From assembly GCF_010093065.1 (NCBI RefSeq), contig NZ_CP048113.1, positions 6,466,001 to 6,530,000 of the forward strand: a stretch of DNA of 64,000 bases, written 5' to 3'. Below the pieces are notes generated by a model. It was not told the origin of the DNA. It searched no databases and saw nothing but the letters and a program-made list of their open reading frames with translations. The translations under genes and the position numbers were made by a program. This DNA is from Chitinophaga agri. GTDB taxonomy: Bacteria; Bacteroidota; Bacteroidia; Chitinophagales; Chitinophagaceae. This document shows positions 17,503 to 25,129 of this stretch, piece after piece. Within the stretch, counting starts at the first letter, position 1; each line of letters opens with the position of its first letter.

Positions 17503-19485
17503 ATGATCCGTATATGCACCCTGATTATATTTATCATAACCATAGCCATATCCGTAGACAGTAAAGCCCAGATGTCGCTTGATCAGCAGCGATACTTCGA
17601 TAGTCTCAATACGATCCTGAAAGGCCCTGGACCGGATAGTCTGAAAGCAAGAGCTTATTATGCCATGGTCATCTACTGGGTTCCCAGAGATACGTCCAAA
17701 GCGAAACAGTGTATTGAAGATGGTCGCCGCTTAAGTAAAGGCTCGACCTTCCTCAATGGCGTCGCCTACGCAAATGAAGGGTATCTCTACTACGGTACGG
17801 ATATTGACAGAAGTGAAGCTGCTTTCAGAAAAGCGGATAGCCTGCTGAGTACTTTCAATAACCAGGACGCCTATCAGATACGGGCAAACGTTGCCATCAA
17901 CTACGCCGTGATACAGCAAAGACGTGATGACGATCGTGCCTATATCGATATTATGCTGAACAAGGCAATCCCCCTGGCTTCCAAAGCGGGTGACAGCGGT
18001 ATCCTGGCCTTCCAGTATGTAGGGGTTGGACTGGCGTTCATGAACCTTGAACAATATGATAAAGCAGAGATCTATCTGAACGATGCTATCCGCATCTATA
18101 AAGCCATTCATGCATCTGCGCACCGGCTGGTCGCCGCTTATAACAGGGCAGGGGAGAACTACATCTGCCTGAAGAAATATGATGAAGCAAAAAGAACAGT
18201 TGATGAAGTAAAACCGCTGCTCGCGCCTTATCCCGAGTCGGAATTATATGCCGGTCACTACATGGTGGAAGGCCTTTACTATCATCATGAGAAAAAATAT
18301 ACGGACGCCATCCGCTGCTTTGATAGAGGGATCGCTGCTGCCAAGGGCCCCAATAAAGTGTATGCCATCCAGGAGTTACAGTTCTATAAGGTCAAATCCC
18401 TGTTAGCCGCTAAAATATATGCGCCTGCTAAAGAGATCCTGCTGGAGCTGATGAAGGATGAAGATGTAATGGCACTAAACAGCAGCCGCCTGGAGATCTA
18501 CGAAGGGCTGGCAGAAAGTTACGCCGGACTGGGAGATATGAAGCCTGCCTATGAATGGCTGAAACAGTCAAGACACCTCAGCGACAGTCTGCATGAAAGC
18601 GATGTCGCTAACGATATTAACGCACTGGAAATAAAGTACCAGCGCGCCGAGAGCCAGAAACAGATCATTGCGCTCAAAGGTAAGACCGAACAGGCAGCAC
18701 TGGCTGCCAGGAACAGCCGGTTATACAGCTGGTTGTTTGCACTCGTCAGCCTGTTCCTGCTCATTGTCGCCACCTTTGCCTTGCTCTACTACCGAAGTAA
18801 CAGGAAGCTGCTGAAACAGAAGGAGCTGAACCATCAGCAGCAACTAACAGAGATAGAACAGCAACAGCGACTGAAGTTCGGACAGGCCGTATTACAGGGA
18901 GAAGAACAGGAACGTCACAGATTGGCACGTGATCTGCATGATGGGCTTGGTGGTATGCTGGCTGCTGTGAAGCTGAACCTGTCCGGACAGCTGTCCGGGG
19001 CTGCCGATCAGCGGACGGAATTAGGAAAGATCATCTCACAGGTGGATAGTTCTGTCACTGAGTTACGCCGTATCGCGCATAATATGATGCCGGTCAATCT
19101 GTTGAAGTTCGGTTTGGAAACAGCCCTGCGGGATCTGTGTGAATCGATGATGACAGACCAGCTGCATATTGATTTTCAGGCATACGGAATCGGCCACATC
19201 TCCGAAGAGAAGCAGATCCACATCTACCGTATCGTGCAGGAAATGTTGTCGAATGCCATCAGACATGCCGATGCCTCAAACATTATCCTGCAATGTAGCC
19301 AGGACGGACATATGTTCCTGATCACACTCGAAGATGATGGAAAGGGGTTTGACACAGCGATGAACACAAAAGGAATAGGATTGAGCAATATGAAGAACAG
19401 GGTAGGTTTTCTCAATGGTGTCATTGATATCACCTCTGTTATCAATGGCGGAACAACAATAAACATTGAACTGAATGTCGGATAA
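17503..19485 (+). CDS. TPR sensor histidine kinase (HisKA_3 family)
   Basis: 660 residues. A signal-like segment (ICTLIIFIITIAISVDS) is followed by about 370 residues of TPR-like helical repeats, expected in the periplasm, and one transmembrane segment (WLFALVSLFLLIVATFALLYY, about 408-428). The cytoplasmic kinase has a HisKA_3 H-box (RLARDLHDGLGG, phospho-acceptor His479) and a HATPase_c domain (NAIRHADA, then DDGKGFD and KGIGLSNMKNR). It probably senses an extracytoplasmic cue through the TPRs and phosphorylates the response regulator whose gene overlaps its 3' end by 11 bp. Confidence 0.92.
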   Translation: MIRICTLIIFIITIAISVDSKAQMSLDQQRYFDSLNTILKGPGPDSLKARAYYAMVIYWVPRDTSKAKQCIEDGRRLSKGSTFLNGVAYANEGYLYYGTDIDRSEAAFRKADSLLSTFNNQDAYQIRANVAINYAVIQQRRDDDRAYIDIMLNKAIPLASKAGDSGILAFQYVGVGLAFMNLEQYDKAEIYLNDAIRIYKAIHASAHRLVAAYNRAGENYICLKKYDEAKRTVDEVKPLLAPYPESELYAGHYMVEGLYYHHEKKYTDAIRCFDRGIAAAKGPNKVYAIQELQFYKVKSLLAAKIYAPAKEILLELMKDEDVMALNSSRLEIYEGLAESYAGLGDMKPAYEWLKQSRHLSDSLHESDVANDINALEIKYQRAESQKQIIALKGKTEQAALAARNSRLYSWLFALVSLFLLIVATFALLYYRSNRKLLKQKELNHQQQLTEIEQQQRLKFGQAVLQGEEQERHRLARDLHDGLGGMLAAVKLNLSGQLSGAADQRTELGKIISQVDSSVTELRRIAHNMMPVNLLKFGLETALRDLCESMMTDQLHIDFQAYGIGHISEEKQIHIYRIVQEMLSNAIRHADASNIILQCSQDGHMFLITLEDDGKGFDTAMNTKGIGLSNMKNRVGFLNGVIDITSVINGGTTINIELNVG

Positions 19486-20110
19486 GAGCGCCTCACTGGC
19501 TATTGTAGACGATCACCTGATCGTACTGGAGGGATTGCAGCAACTGCTGCTGGGCGCAGCTGAAATTACAATTGCGGGCTGCTTTACAACAGGTCATTCA
19601 TTTTTGTCGTTGCTAAAGCAGCAGTCTGTTGACATCGTACTGCTTGATATCAGTCTGCCTGATATCAGTGGTATTGACCTGTGTCTGGAAATAAAGAGAC
19701 AATCTCCCGCTACTATCGTACTGGCATTAAGCAACCATAGCGAACGCAGTATGGTATTGCAGATGTTGCAGCAGGGCGCTTCCGGTTACCTGCTGAAGAA
19801 TATTGCAGGCGATGAGCTGATCGTCTGTATACAGGAGGCCCTGCGCGGACAGATCACTTTCAGTCAGGCGGTAAAAGAGATCATGTCCCGGCCGTCAGTG
19901 ACCGAATTAAAAGGAATACCCCGGCTGACAAGAAGAGAAAAAGAAATACTGCAACTGATCGCCGAAGGTCAAACCACACCGGATATAGCAGCTACACTGC
20001 ATTTAAGTCCGCTGACTGTTGAAACACATCGTAAAAGCCTGTTGCAGAAGTTTGAAGTGAAGAACGTTGCACTACTCATCAGGACTGCCGTTGAGCACAA
20101 GCTATTATAA
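19475..20110 (+). CDS. LuxR/NarL-type response regulator
   Basis: 211 residues. Receiver domain with phospho-acceptor Asp58 in VLLDISLPD and the acidic pocket DD at residues 11-12; C-terminal LuxR-type HTH (LTRREKEILQLIAEG, then TVETHRKSLLQKF). It is the partner of the upstream TPR kinase, with an 11-bp gene overlap implying translational coupling. It is a DNA-binding transcription factor; target genes are not evident from this window. Confidence 0.93.
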   Translation: MSDKSASLAIVDDHLIVLEGLQQLLLGAAEITIAGCFTTGHSFLSLLKQQSVDIVLLDISLPDISGIDLCLEIKRQSPATIVLALSNHSERSMVLQMLQQGASGYLLKNIAGDELIVCIQEALRGQITFSQAVKEIMSRPSVTELKGIPRLTRREKEILQLIAEGQTTPDIAATLHLSPLTVETHRKSLLQKFEVKNVALLIRTAVEHKLL

Positions 20111-20111
20111 A

Positions 20112-20699
20112 TTACAGGTCCCAGCCCTTTTTACGCAGGAAAGCGCTGCATCTGGTGCAGAAACCTGTTTCCTCCGCGGTAGGGTCTCCACCTTTGGCAT
20201 CCCGCATATAACAGGTAGCCACCGGACAATGCGAGAGTCCCATGTTATGTCCCAGTTCATGAATGACAAGTTTAAAAAAATGCTGTTTGTTCTTTAGCCG
20301 GTAGCTGGAAATAATACAGGCCTTCCCCGGACAATAGCCCAGTCCCATCACACCATAATCACTAAACATGCCCTTACTGGTACTGATATCCTGCATGGTG
20401 ATGCCTACATATATTTCATTGGGCTTAGCCATCCGGTTCATCCAGGCGATCAGCGAGTCTGCCCTGTTCCTGTTACGTGGTTCGTAGTAGGTAAATGCCG
20501 GCATATCCTGTGCAGGCAGTACTGTCGTCTTAGGATAGATCTTACGGATGCCCTCGTAGGCCTGTCTGATCTGCACATCTTTGACCCTGCCAAGTGGCAG
20601 TATTAACACGTGCCTGGTCGCTGTTTCCGACTGACGGGCCACATGCTCACACGCTGTGAGCAGTATACACAGTAACAGCCAGCTATATCTGCCCTTCAT
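20112..20699 (-). CDS. Archaemetzincin-like zinc metalloprotease, lipoprotein
   Basis: 195 residues. Lipobox at Cys17 (LLLCILLTAC) predicts a membrane-anchored, periplasm- or surface-facing enzyme. The metal site is H147-E-L-G-H-N-M-G-L-S-H157, followed by the archaemetzincin (M54) cysteine pattern C158, C163, C181, C184 and a Met in YMRD. Family members are aminopeptidase-like or of unclear substrate. Most archaemetzincins are cytoplasmic, so the lipoprotein signal is unusual. The start overlaps the end of the upstream gene by 17 bp, suggesting co-transcription. It is convergent with the response regulator, with one base between the stop codons. Confidence 0.85.
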   Translation of the reverse strand: MKGRYSWLLLCILLTACEHVARQSETATRHVLILPLGRVKDVQIRQAYEGIRKIYPKTTVLPAQDMPAFTYYEPRNRNRADSLIAWMNRMAKPNEIYVGITMQDISTSKGMFSDYGVMGLGYCPGKACIISSYRLKNKQHFFKLVIHELGHNMGLSHCPVATCYMRDAKGGDPTAEETGFCTRCSAFLRKKGWDL

Positions 20700-21654
20700 G
20701 TTCCGCTCTCGTTTTGATGATCTGTAGAATATTGTTCTGGATGTCTTTCATGATCAAGCCTGCCCACCAGCTGGCATAGAAGTTAAAGGACGTGGTGAGT
20801 TTAAAATGACTGTACAGGTGTAGTCTGTAGGTATCATTATCGAGCTGCTGTAGTTCATAGGTACCATTGAGCACATCGAAATAATCACCGCCGATCACGA
20901 CATGTTCGTCCATAGCGGCAGAAGGAATATCAAATGGATTGGCCCTGATAGTGAACGTCATTTTACGTTCATGATCATAGTCAATGACTGTTTCATCAAA
21001 GACAAGCCCTTTGTCGAAGATTGCTTTTCTGTAGCCCCCCAGCCCTTCATAGTTCAGTTCTGCTTTTATCGGACGGGGAAAACCGAGTGTCCGGGTTGGC
21101 CAGCCCTTATCCTGCTCGGCACTGATCTCACTTACCCTGGTCACATGGCTCCAGATCTGTTCTTTCGAAGCATGAATATCGATGGAGGTATATGCTTTAT
21201 ACCTTCCGGGTATCTGCGCCAGCTGCTGTTCCAGTGGTGATAATATCAATGGCAGTAATACGATCAGAGAGATATGCAGTGTTTTACCATTCTCCCTGTT
21301 GATCTTTGTACGTGCGCCAATTATACCACCAAGAGAAGCCGCCAGCATGAACAGCGGGAGCGCCATCAGCCAGCAGGCCAGTCCTTCAATGCTAAATAAC
21401 AGGGTAATGGCCAGGAAGAGAAATACAGGTATCCAGGGGATGAGAATACAATACCAGTTCTTTTTTACCATTTCGATGCTGGAAAAGTAAATCAGTAACG
21501 CGCCCATGGCAAATGGCATAAAGAAAAGGAAGCCAATGGTCATAACACCGAAAAGGCCCCATAGACCATCTATGCCAAATAATAACCGCACAAATAAGGC
21601 GAATACAAGGGGGATAAGCATTGCAGGCAATAGCTTCTTCAGTATAGGTGACAT
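20683..21654 (-). CDS. Membrane protein with SRPBCC/START-like C-terminal domain
   Basis: 323 residues. Four hydrophobic segments lie in the first 150 residues (LLPAMLIPLVFALFVRLL, GLFGVMTIGFLFFMPFAMGA, YCILIPWIPVFLFLAITLL and LACWLMALPLFMLAASL). The remainder (YTSIDIHASKEQIWSHVTRV through TYRLHLYSHFKLTTSF) looks like a polyketide-cyclase/START-like ligand-binding domain. Function is unknown; the domain could bind a lipid or aromatic ligand. It is upstream of and overlaps the archaemetzincin gene, so the two probably act in the same transcript. Confidence 0.65.
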   Translation of the reverse strand: MSPILKKLLPAMLIPLVFALFVRLLFGIDGLWGLFGVMTIGFLFFMPFAMGALLIYFSSIEMVKKNWYCILIPWIPVFLFLAITLLFSIEGLACWLMALPLFMLAASLGGIIGARTKINRENGKTLHISLIVLLPLILSPLEQQLAQIPGRYKAYTSIDIHASKEQIWSHVTRVSEISAEQDKGWPTRTLGFPRPIKAELNYEGLGGYRKAIFDKGLVFDETVIDYDHERKMTFTIRANPFDIPSAAMDEHVVIGGDYFDVLNGTYELQQLDNDTYRLHLYSHFKLTTSFNFYASWWAGLIMKDIQNNILQIIKTRAEHEGQI

Positions 21655-21673
21655 TGGTAAGGGATAATTACCG

Positions 21674-21681
21674 CAAAGATA
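21674..21681 (-). promoter_or_regulatory. Candidate -7 box for the SRPBCC/archaemetzincin operon
   Basis: Minus-strand TATCTTTG is a perfect TAnnTTTG box 20 bp before the start codon. A TTTG about 16 nt further upstream could be the -33 element, with a short spacing. Confidence 0.45.
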
Positions 21682-21770
21682 GATAAAACGACCCCGGCAA
21701 ATAAATTTATTTGACCAGGCAACCCTTTCTAAGTAAACTGCATTTATAGTAGCATAAACCCGTTATCACC

Positions 21771-22325
21771 TTGGCGATACCATTATGGATAAAAGAAGCT
21801 AAAAAAGGCAGCGCTGCCGCCCAGAAATGCCTGTTTGATGCATTGTCAGACAGGATGCTGATGGTATGCCGCCGGTATGTCAGGAATGAGCAGGATGCAG
21901 AGGAGTTGTTACTGGACGGGTTTTACAAATTCTATGCTGCACTACCCGGATTGCAGTACCAGGGAGAAGCAGCCTTATATACCTGGCTGAAAAAGGTCAT
22001 GATCAATGAGTGTCTGATGTTCCTGCGGAAGAAAAATTCCTTCGTGATCGTCTCCGAAGTGGCGGACACGGTCGTCCTGGAAGAAGATGTACTGAACAGC
22101 CTCTCTGCCGCCGAGATCTTCAATCTGGTGATACAGTTGCCCGCCGGTTACAGAACGGTTTTTAACCTGTATGTGATTGAAGGCATGAATCATGGTGAAA
22201 TAGCCGCCCTGCTGGGCATCTCGGAAGGTACTTCCAAGTCACAGCTGAGCAAGGCGAAATCGTTATTGCAAAAAATGCTTACGCAGCAAAATATTGAATA
22301 TGTCAAACGAAGAACGCAGCAATAG
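21771..22325 (+). CDS. ECF-type RNA polymerase sigma factor
   Basis: 184 residues. Region 2 (ALSDRMLMVCRRYVRNEQDA, then EELLLDGFYKFY) and region 4 (LPAGYRTVFNLYVIEGMNHG, then EIAALLGISEGTSKSQLSKA) of a sigma-70 family ECF factor. The start is a TTG at 21771: an in-frame stop lies seven codons upstream and there is no early in-frame ATG. The last 26 bp overlap the next gene. Likely regulated by the product of that gene, a membrane-spanning candidate anti-sigma factor. Confidence 0.88.
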   Translation: MAIPLWIKEAKKGSAAAQKCLFDALSDRMLMVCRRYVRNEQDAEELLLDGFYKFYAALPGLQYQGEAALYTWLKKVMINECLMFLRKKNSFVIVSEVADTVVLEEDVLNSLSAAEIFNLVIQLPAGYRTVFNLYVIEGMNHGEIAALLGISEGTSKSQLSKAKSLLQKMLTQQNIEYVKRRTQQ

Positions 22326-22938
22326 TCTCATGGACAAACTGGATGGACTGAGCAGTCTGCCGGGAGAAGCGTCTTTCAACAAAGCCGCCGCCTGGGACCG
22401 GCTGCAACTCCGGATGGCCCCACAGCCATCGAAGAAAAGAGTGGGATGGTACTGGTGGGCTGCTGCCGCCTGCATCCTGCTGGTAGCACTGTTGCCTTTC
22501 CTGCCAAAGGAAAAGGAAACAGCCGTTATACCATCTTTACCACTGACGCAGCAACCCGCTACGGCTACGCCGTCTGTTGTGGCGATACCTGTAAAGAAGG
22601 ACATCCCGGTGAAGCAAAAGACGATCGCTACCAGCGTGCGTAAGCCGCTCCGCCACCTGGCAGATACGCCTGTCGCCTCTACAGCCGGTGTTGCGTGTAC
22701 GATAGAGCTGCCATTACCCGGCGCACCTTTAGTGGCTACCGTGCCTCCGGTTGCCACACCCGCTCCCCGTCAGATGCGTGTCGTACACATTAACGATGTC
22801 GGTGGTGATGTCATTGGCAATACTTATATCTATCCTGAACATAAACAATTTAAAGTCGCTATCAGCGGGCCGGCAGGCTTTGCCAGTCAGGTTGTAGCTG
22901 ACCGGTCTTCCAACACGGGTAACCCACCCAAAAACTAG
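22300..22938 (+). CDS. Candidate anti-sigma factor, single-pass membrane protein
   Basis: 212 residues from the ATG at 22300; the TTG at 22294 is less likely. A soluble N-terminus of about 50 residues (SLMDKLDGLSSLPGEASFNK) precedes one transmembrane segment (WYWWAAAACILLVALLPFLP). The outside part is Pro/Thr/Lys-rich, probably disordered, and ends with VVHINDVGGDVIGNTYIYPE. The position right after the sigma gene and the membrane topology suggest an anti-sigma role, but no anti-sigma motif is recognised. Confidence 0.6.
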   Translation: MSNEERSNSLMDKLDGLSSLPGEASFNKAAAWDRLQLRMAPQPSKKRVGWYWWAAAACILLVALLPFLPKEKETAVIPSLPLTQQPATATPSVVAIPVKKDIPVKQKTIATSVRKPLRHLADTPVASTAGVACTIELPLPGAPLVATVPPVATPAPRQMRVVHINDVGGDVIGNTYIYPEHKQFKVAISGPAGFASQVVADRSSNTGNPPKN

Positions 22939-22946
22939 ATAACAAC

Positions 22947-24053
22947 ATGAAAGGAAAAATGTACTTACTGATGCTCCTGACGGGCATCACCGGGATGCTG
23001 CATGCCCAGGAACGACCAGCTTCCAATGAAGACAGGATCTTTGATGTACCGCAACAGGAGATCAACAAACGTTTCCTGATCTCACTGGACAAAGGTGGTA
23101 AAATGCAGGTGGAACTAGTGGATATGAAGGACCTCGCACGTATCGGTAATATCGATTCCCTGCTGAGAATATTCCTCAAAGACCTCGCGCCATTAAAAGA
23201 TTCGCTGACAGATGAACTGTCTGTCAAACGTATCGACTATGTCATGGAGCCTCCTGTGGCCAAGAAGATCCGCTTCCGGCAGTTCAGGCCCGCTGCTACC
23301 AGTTACCTCGTACAGCAGGGAGATATCGCCGCATTAAAACTGGAACAGGATACAGTACACTTTATTGGTATGGTGCCAGTGCCGGGAAAGAAGGAAGTAC
23401 ACCGTTTCAGGATCAGCTTTTTTGTGAACCAGCTGCAGGACCTGTCGGTTTATGCGGATGGTCGCCTGCAGGCAAAACTTGTCAGTCTGAGAGACAACGT
23501 ACACTCCGACTGGGTGAAGGACGATAAGGGTATGATGCATATCCGGAAGGATTATATGATCTCTGCCCGTGTCACCGGTGGCGGTGTAAATGGTCACGGT
23601 GATTACCTGTCGTTCAATGGTGCCGTTAATATCCAGAACTATAAAAATTATTTTGTGCCATCCTTCACCCTCGGAGCAACTGCCGTCGTAGGCACAACAC
23701 TGGGTAGCGGTCGCAGGGTACATGAATTTGGTGCGTACTGGGAGCCTAACTTCTTCTTTGGTAAGGATGCTGCCGGTAAGCTGAAAACCTACCGGAATGA
23801 CTTTATCACGCTGGTCTATGGTGTCGGCCCCGCTAAGAGAGACCAGGAAAAGAAAGAACCGTACCTCCAGTTTGTGACCTCTGTGAGTTATCTCATACAC
23901 CGCAGTGGCGACTATATTGAGAAGAATACTTTTCGTGTAGGCATCGGACGTATGTCCTTGTTCGAAGGAAAGACCAAGATAGAACCTGTCATCTATTTCC
24001 ATGATGCATTCAAAGGTGTGACCCCGGGTATCCGGTTGATACAAAGTTTCTGA
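22947..24053 (+). CDS. Secreted or outer-membrane protein of the ECF operon
   Basis: 368 residues with a signal peptide (YLLMLLTGITGMLHAQ). The mature protein alternates charged loops with beta-strand-like segments, and its last 180 residues (FVPSFTLGATAVVGTTLGSG, GAYWEPNFFF, then FRVGIGRMSLFEGK) look like an outer-membrane barrel. No named family. It lies 8 bp after the candidate anti-sigma gene, so the three genes form an operon: sigma factor, membrane regulator, envelope protein. Confidence 0.65.
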   Translation: MKGKMYLLMLLTGITGMLHAQERPASNEDRIFDVPQQEINKRFLISLDKGGKMQVELVDMKDLARIGNIDSLLRIFLKDLAPLKDSLTDELSVKRIDYVMEPPVAKKIRFRQFRPAATSYLVQQGDIAALKLEQDTVHFIGMVPVPGKKEVHRFRISFFVNQLQDLSVYADGRLQAKLVSLRDNVHSDWVKDDKGMMHIRKDYMISARVTGGGVNGHGDYLSFNGAVNIQNYKNYFVPSFTLGATAVVGTTLGSGRRVHEFGAYWEPNFFFGKDAAGKLKTYRNDFITLVYGVGPAKRDQEKKEPYLQFVTSVSYLIHRSGDYIEKNTFRVGIGRMSLFEGKTKIEPVIYFHDAFKGVTPGIRLIQSF

Positions 24054-24082
24054 TAGTGGTCAGTTCAACAGCAGATAGTCAG

Positions 24083-24110
24083 CAGCTGGTCATTTGACCG
24101 GCTGTTTGTC
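24083..24110 (+). terminator. Terminator of the ECF operon
   Basis: CAGCTGGTC (24083-24091), ATTT loop, GACCGGCTG (24096-24104), one G-T pair, then TTTGTC. Confidence 0.65.
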
Positions 24111-24130
24111 TTCACAGGCTATACAATTAA

Positions 24131-24151
24131 CGGAAATACCCGTAATTTCCG
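24131..24151. promoter_or_regulatory. Inverted repeat abutting the first AraC gene start
   Basis: CGGAAAT and ATTTCCG with a 7-nt spacer, ending 3 bp before the ATG at 24155. It may be an operator for autoregulation, or partly the promoter (TAATTTC). Confidence 0.4.
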
Positions 24152-24154
24152 GCT

Positions 24155-24973
24155 ATGCATATCAGGAACCTCACCCAGCAACTGGAGATTGATTATGTAA
24201 TAAAGGATATCTGGCCCTTGCCACTGCATAAGCATACGCATTTTGAGCTCTTGTACATTATGCGGGGAAGAGGCCAGCATATGATCAATGGCAGTACTTA
24301 TAACTATGAACAGGGAGACCTTTTCATGCTGGCGCCACAGGATAATCACTTCTTTGTATTCCAGGAACGCAGTGCCATCTGCCTGGTGAAATTTCATGCG
24401 GACTTCTTCCGTGATTTTATGCAGGATGATAAGTTCAGGGAACTGTTCACCACATTGTCCTCTCCTTATCGCAAGGTATCATCGCAGGGTAGTAACAAAA
24501 AAGATATCATGCCGCTCATGGAACTGATCATCCGGGAGCACCGGAAGGAATCTGCACATCAGCAGATCATTATCAAAAATGCCTTGTCCCTGATCATCGC
24601 CCTCACAGCCAAAGACGCGGCCGAACAGCTATCTGCTGCCAAAGATGATAAGATCCAGGCAATCCTTAGTTATATCCATCAGCATATAGCTGACAAACAT
24701 CTGCTGTCGGTACAGAAAATGGCGGAAACCTTCCATATCAGCAAAAGCTATTTTAACCAGTATTTTAAAAACGCTACTGGCAGTGCCTACAAAAAGTATG
24801 TGCAGGAATATGCATTGAAGCTGATCGCTCATCAGTTTGTGAACCGTAACAGGACCCTCACCCAGCTGGCAGAGGAATTTGGTTATAGCGATGAAAGCCA
24901 CCTGAACAGGGCCTTTAAGGCGTATTTCCATCTCACACCTTCTGCCTTCAGGAAACAACAGCTCACCCTGTGA
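24155..24973 (+). CDS. AraC-family transcriptional regulator with cupin sensor
   Basis: 272 residues. The N-terminus is a cupin-type ligand-binding domain (LPLHKHTHFELLYIMRGRGQ, then YNYEQGDLFMLAPQDNHFFV). The C-terminal 100 residues carry two AraC-type helix-turn-helix units (LLSVQKMAETFHISKSYFNQ, then LAEEFGYSDESHLNRAF with the family FKAYFHLTPSAFRK ending). It probably senses a sugar or other small molecule. It is a single gene, preceded by a terminator and by an inverted repeat at its start. Confidence 0.92.
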   Translation: MHIRNLTQQLEIDYVIKDIWPLPLHKHTHFELLYIMRGRGQHMINGSTYNYEQGDLFMLAPQDNHFFVFQERSAICLVKFHADFFRDFMQDDKFRELFTTLSSPYRKVSSQGSNKKDIMPLMELIIREHRKESAHQQIIIKNALSLIIALTAKDAAEQLSAAKDDKIQAILSYIHQHIADKHLLSVQKMAETFHISKSYFNQYFKNATGSAYKKYVQEYALKLIAHQFVNRNRTLTQLAEEFGYSDESHLNRAFKAYFHLTPSAFRKQQLTL

Positions 24974-25096
24974 AAGGTGCCGGTCGATGCCATATCAACT
25001 GGCATGTTACTTGAACCAATATAGCTAACGTAAATCAGTAATGACATAAGTGTGCCGCCTGACGATAGCAGTTGCCCGGTTCTAACGTATGTTCAT

Positions 25097-25104
25097 TAAA
25101 TTTG
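25097..25104 (+). promoter_or_regulatory. Candidate -7 box for the GAF protein gene
   Basis: TAAATTTG is a perfect TAnnTTTG match 25 bp before the ATG; TTG lies 22 nt upstream, slightly long spacing. Confidence 0.45.
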
Positions 25105-25129
25105 TAGTAATCCGCCAAAGAATCTGCAC

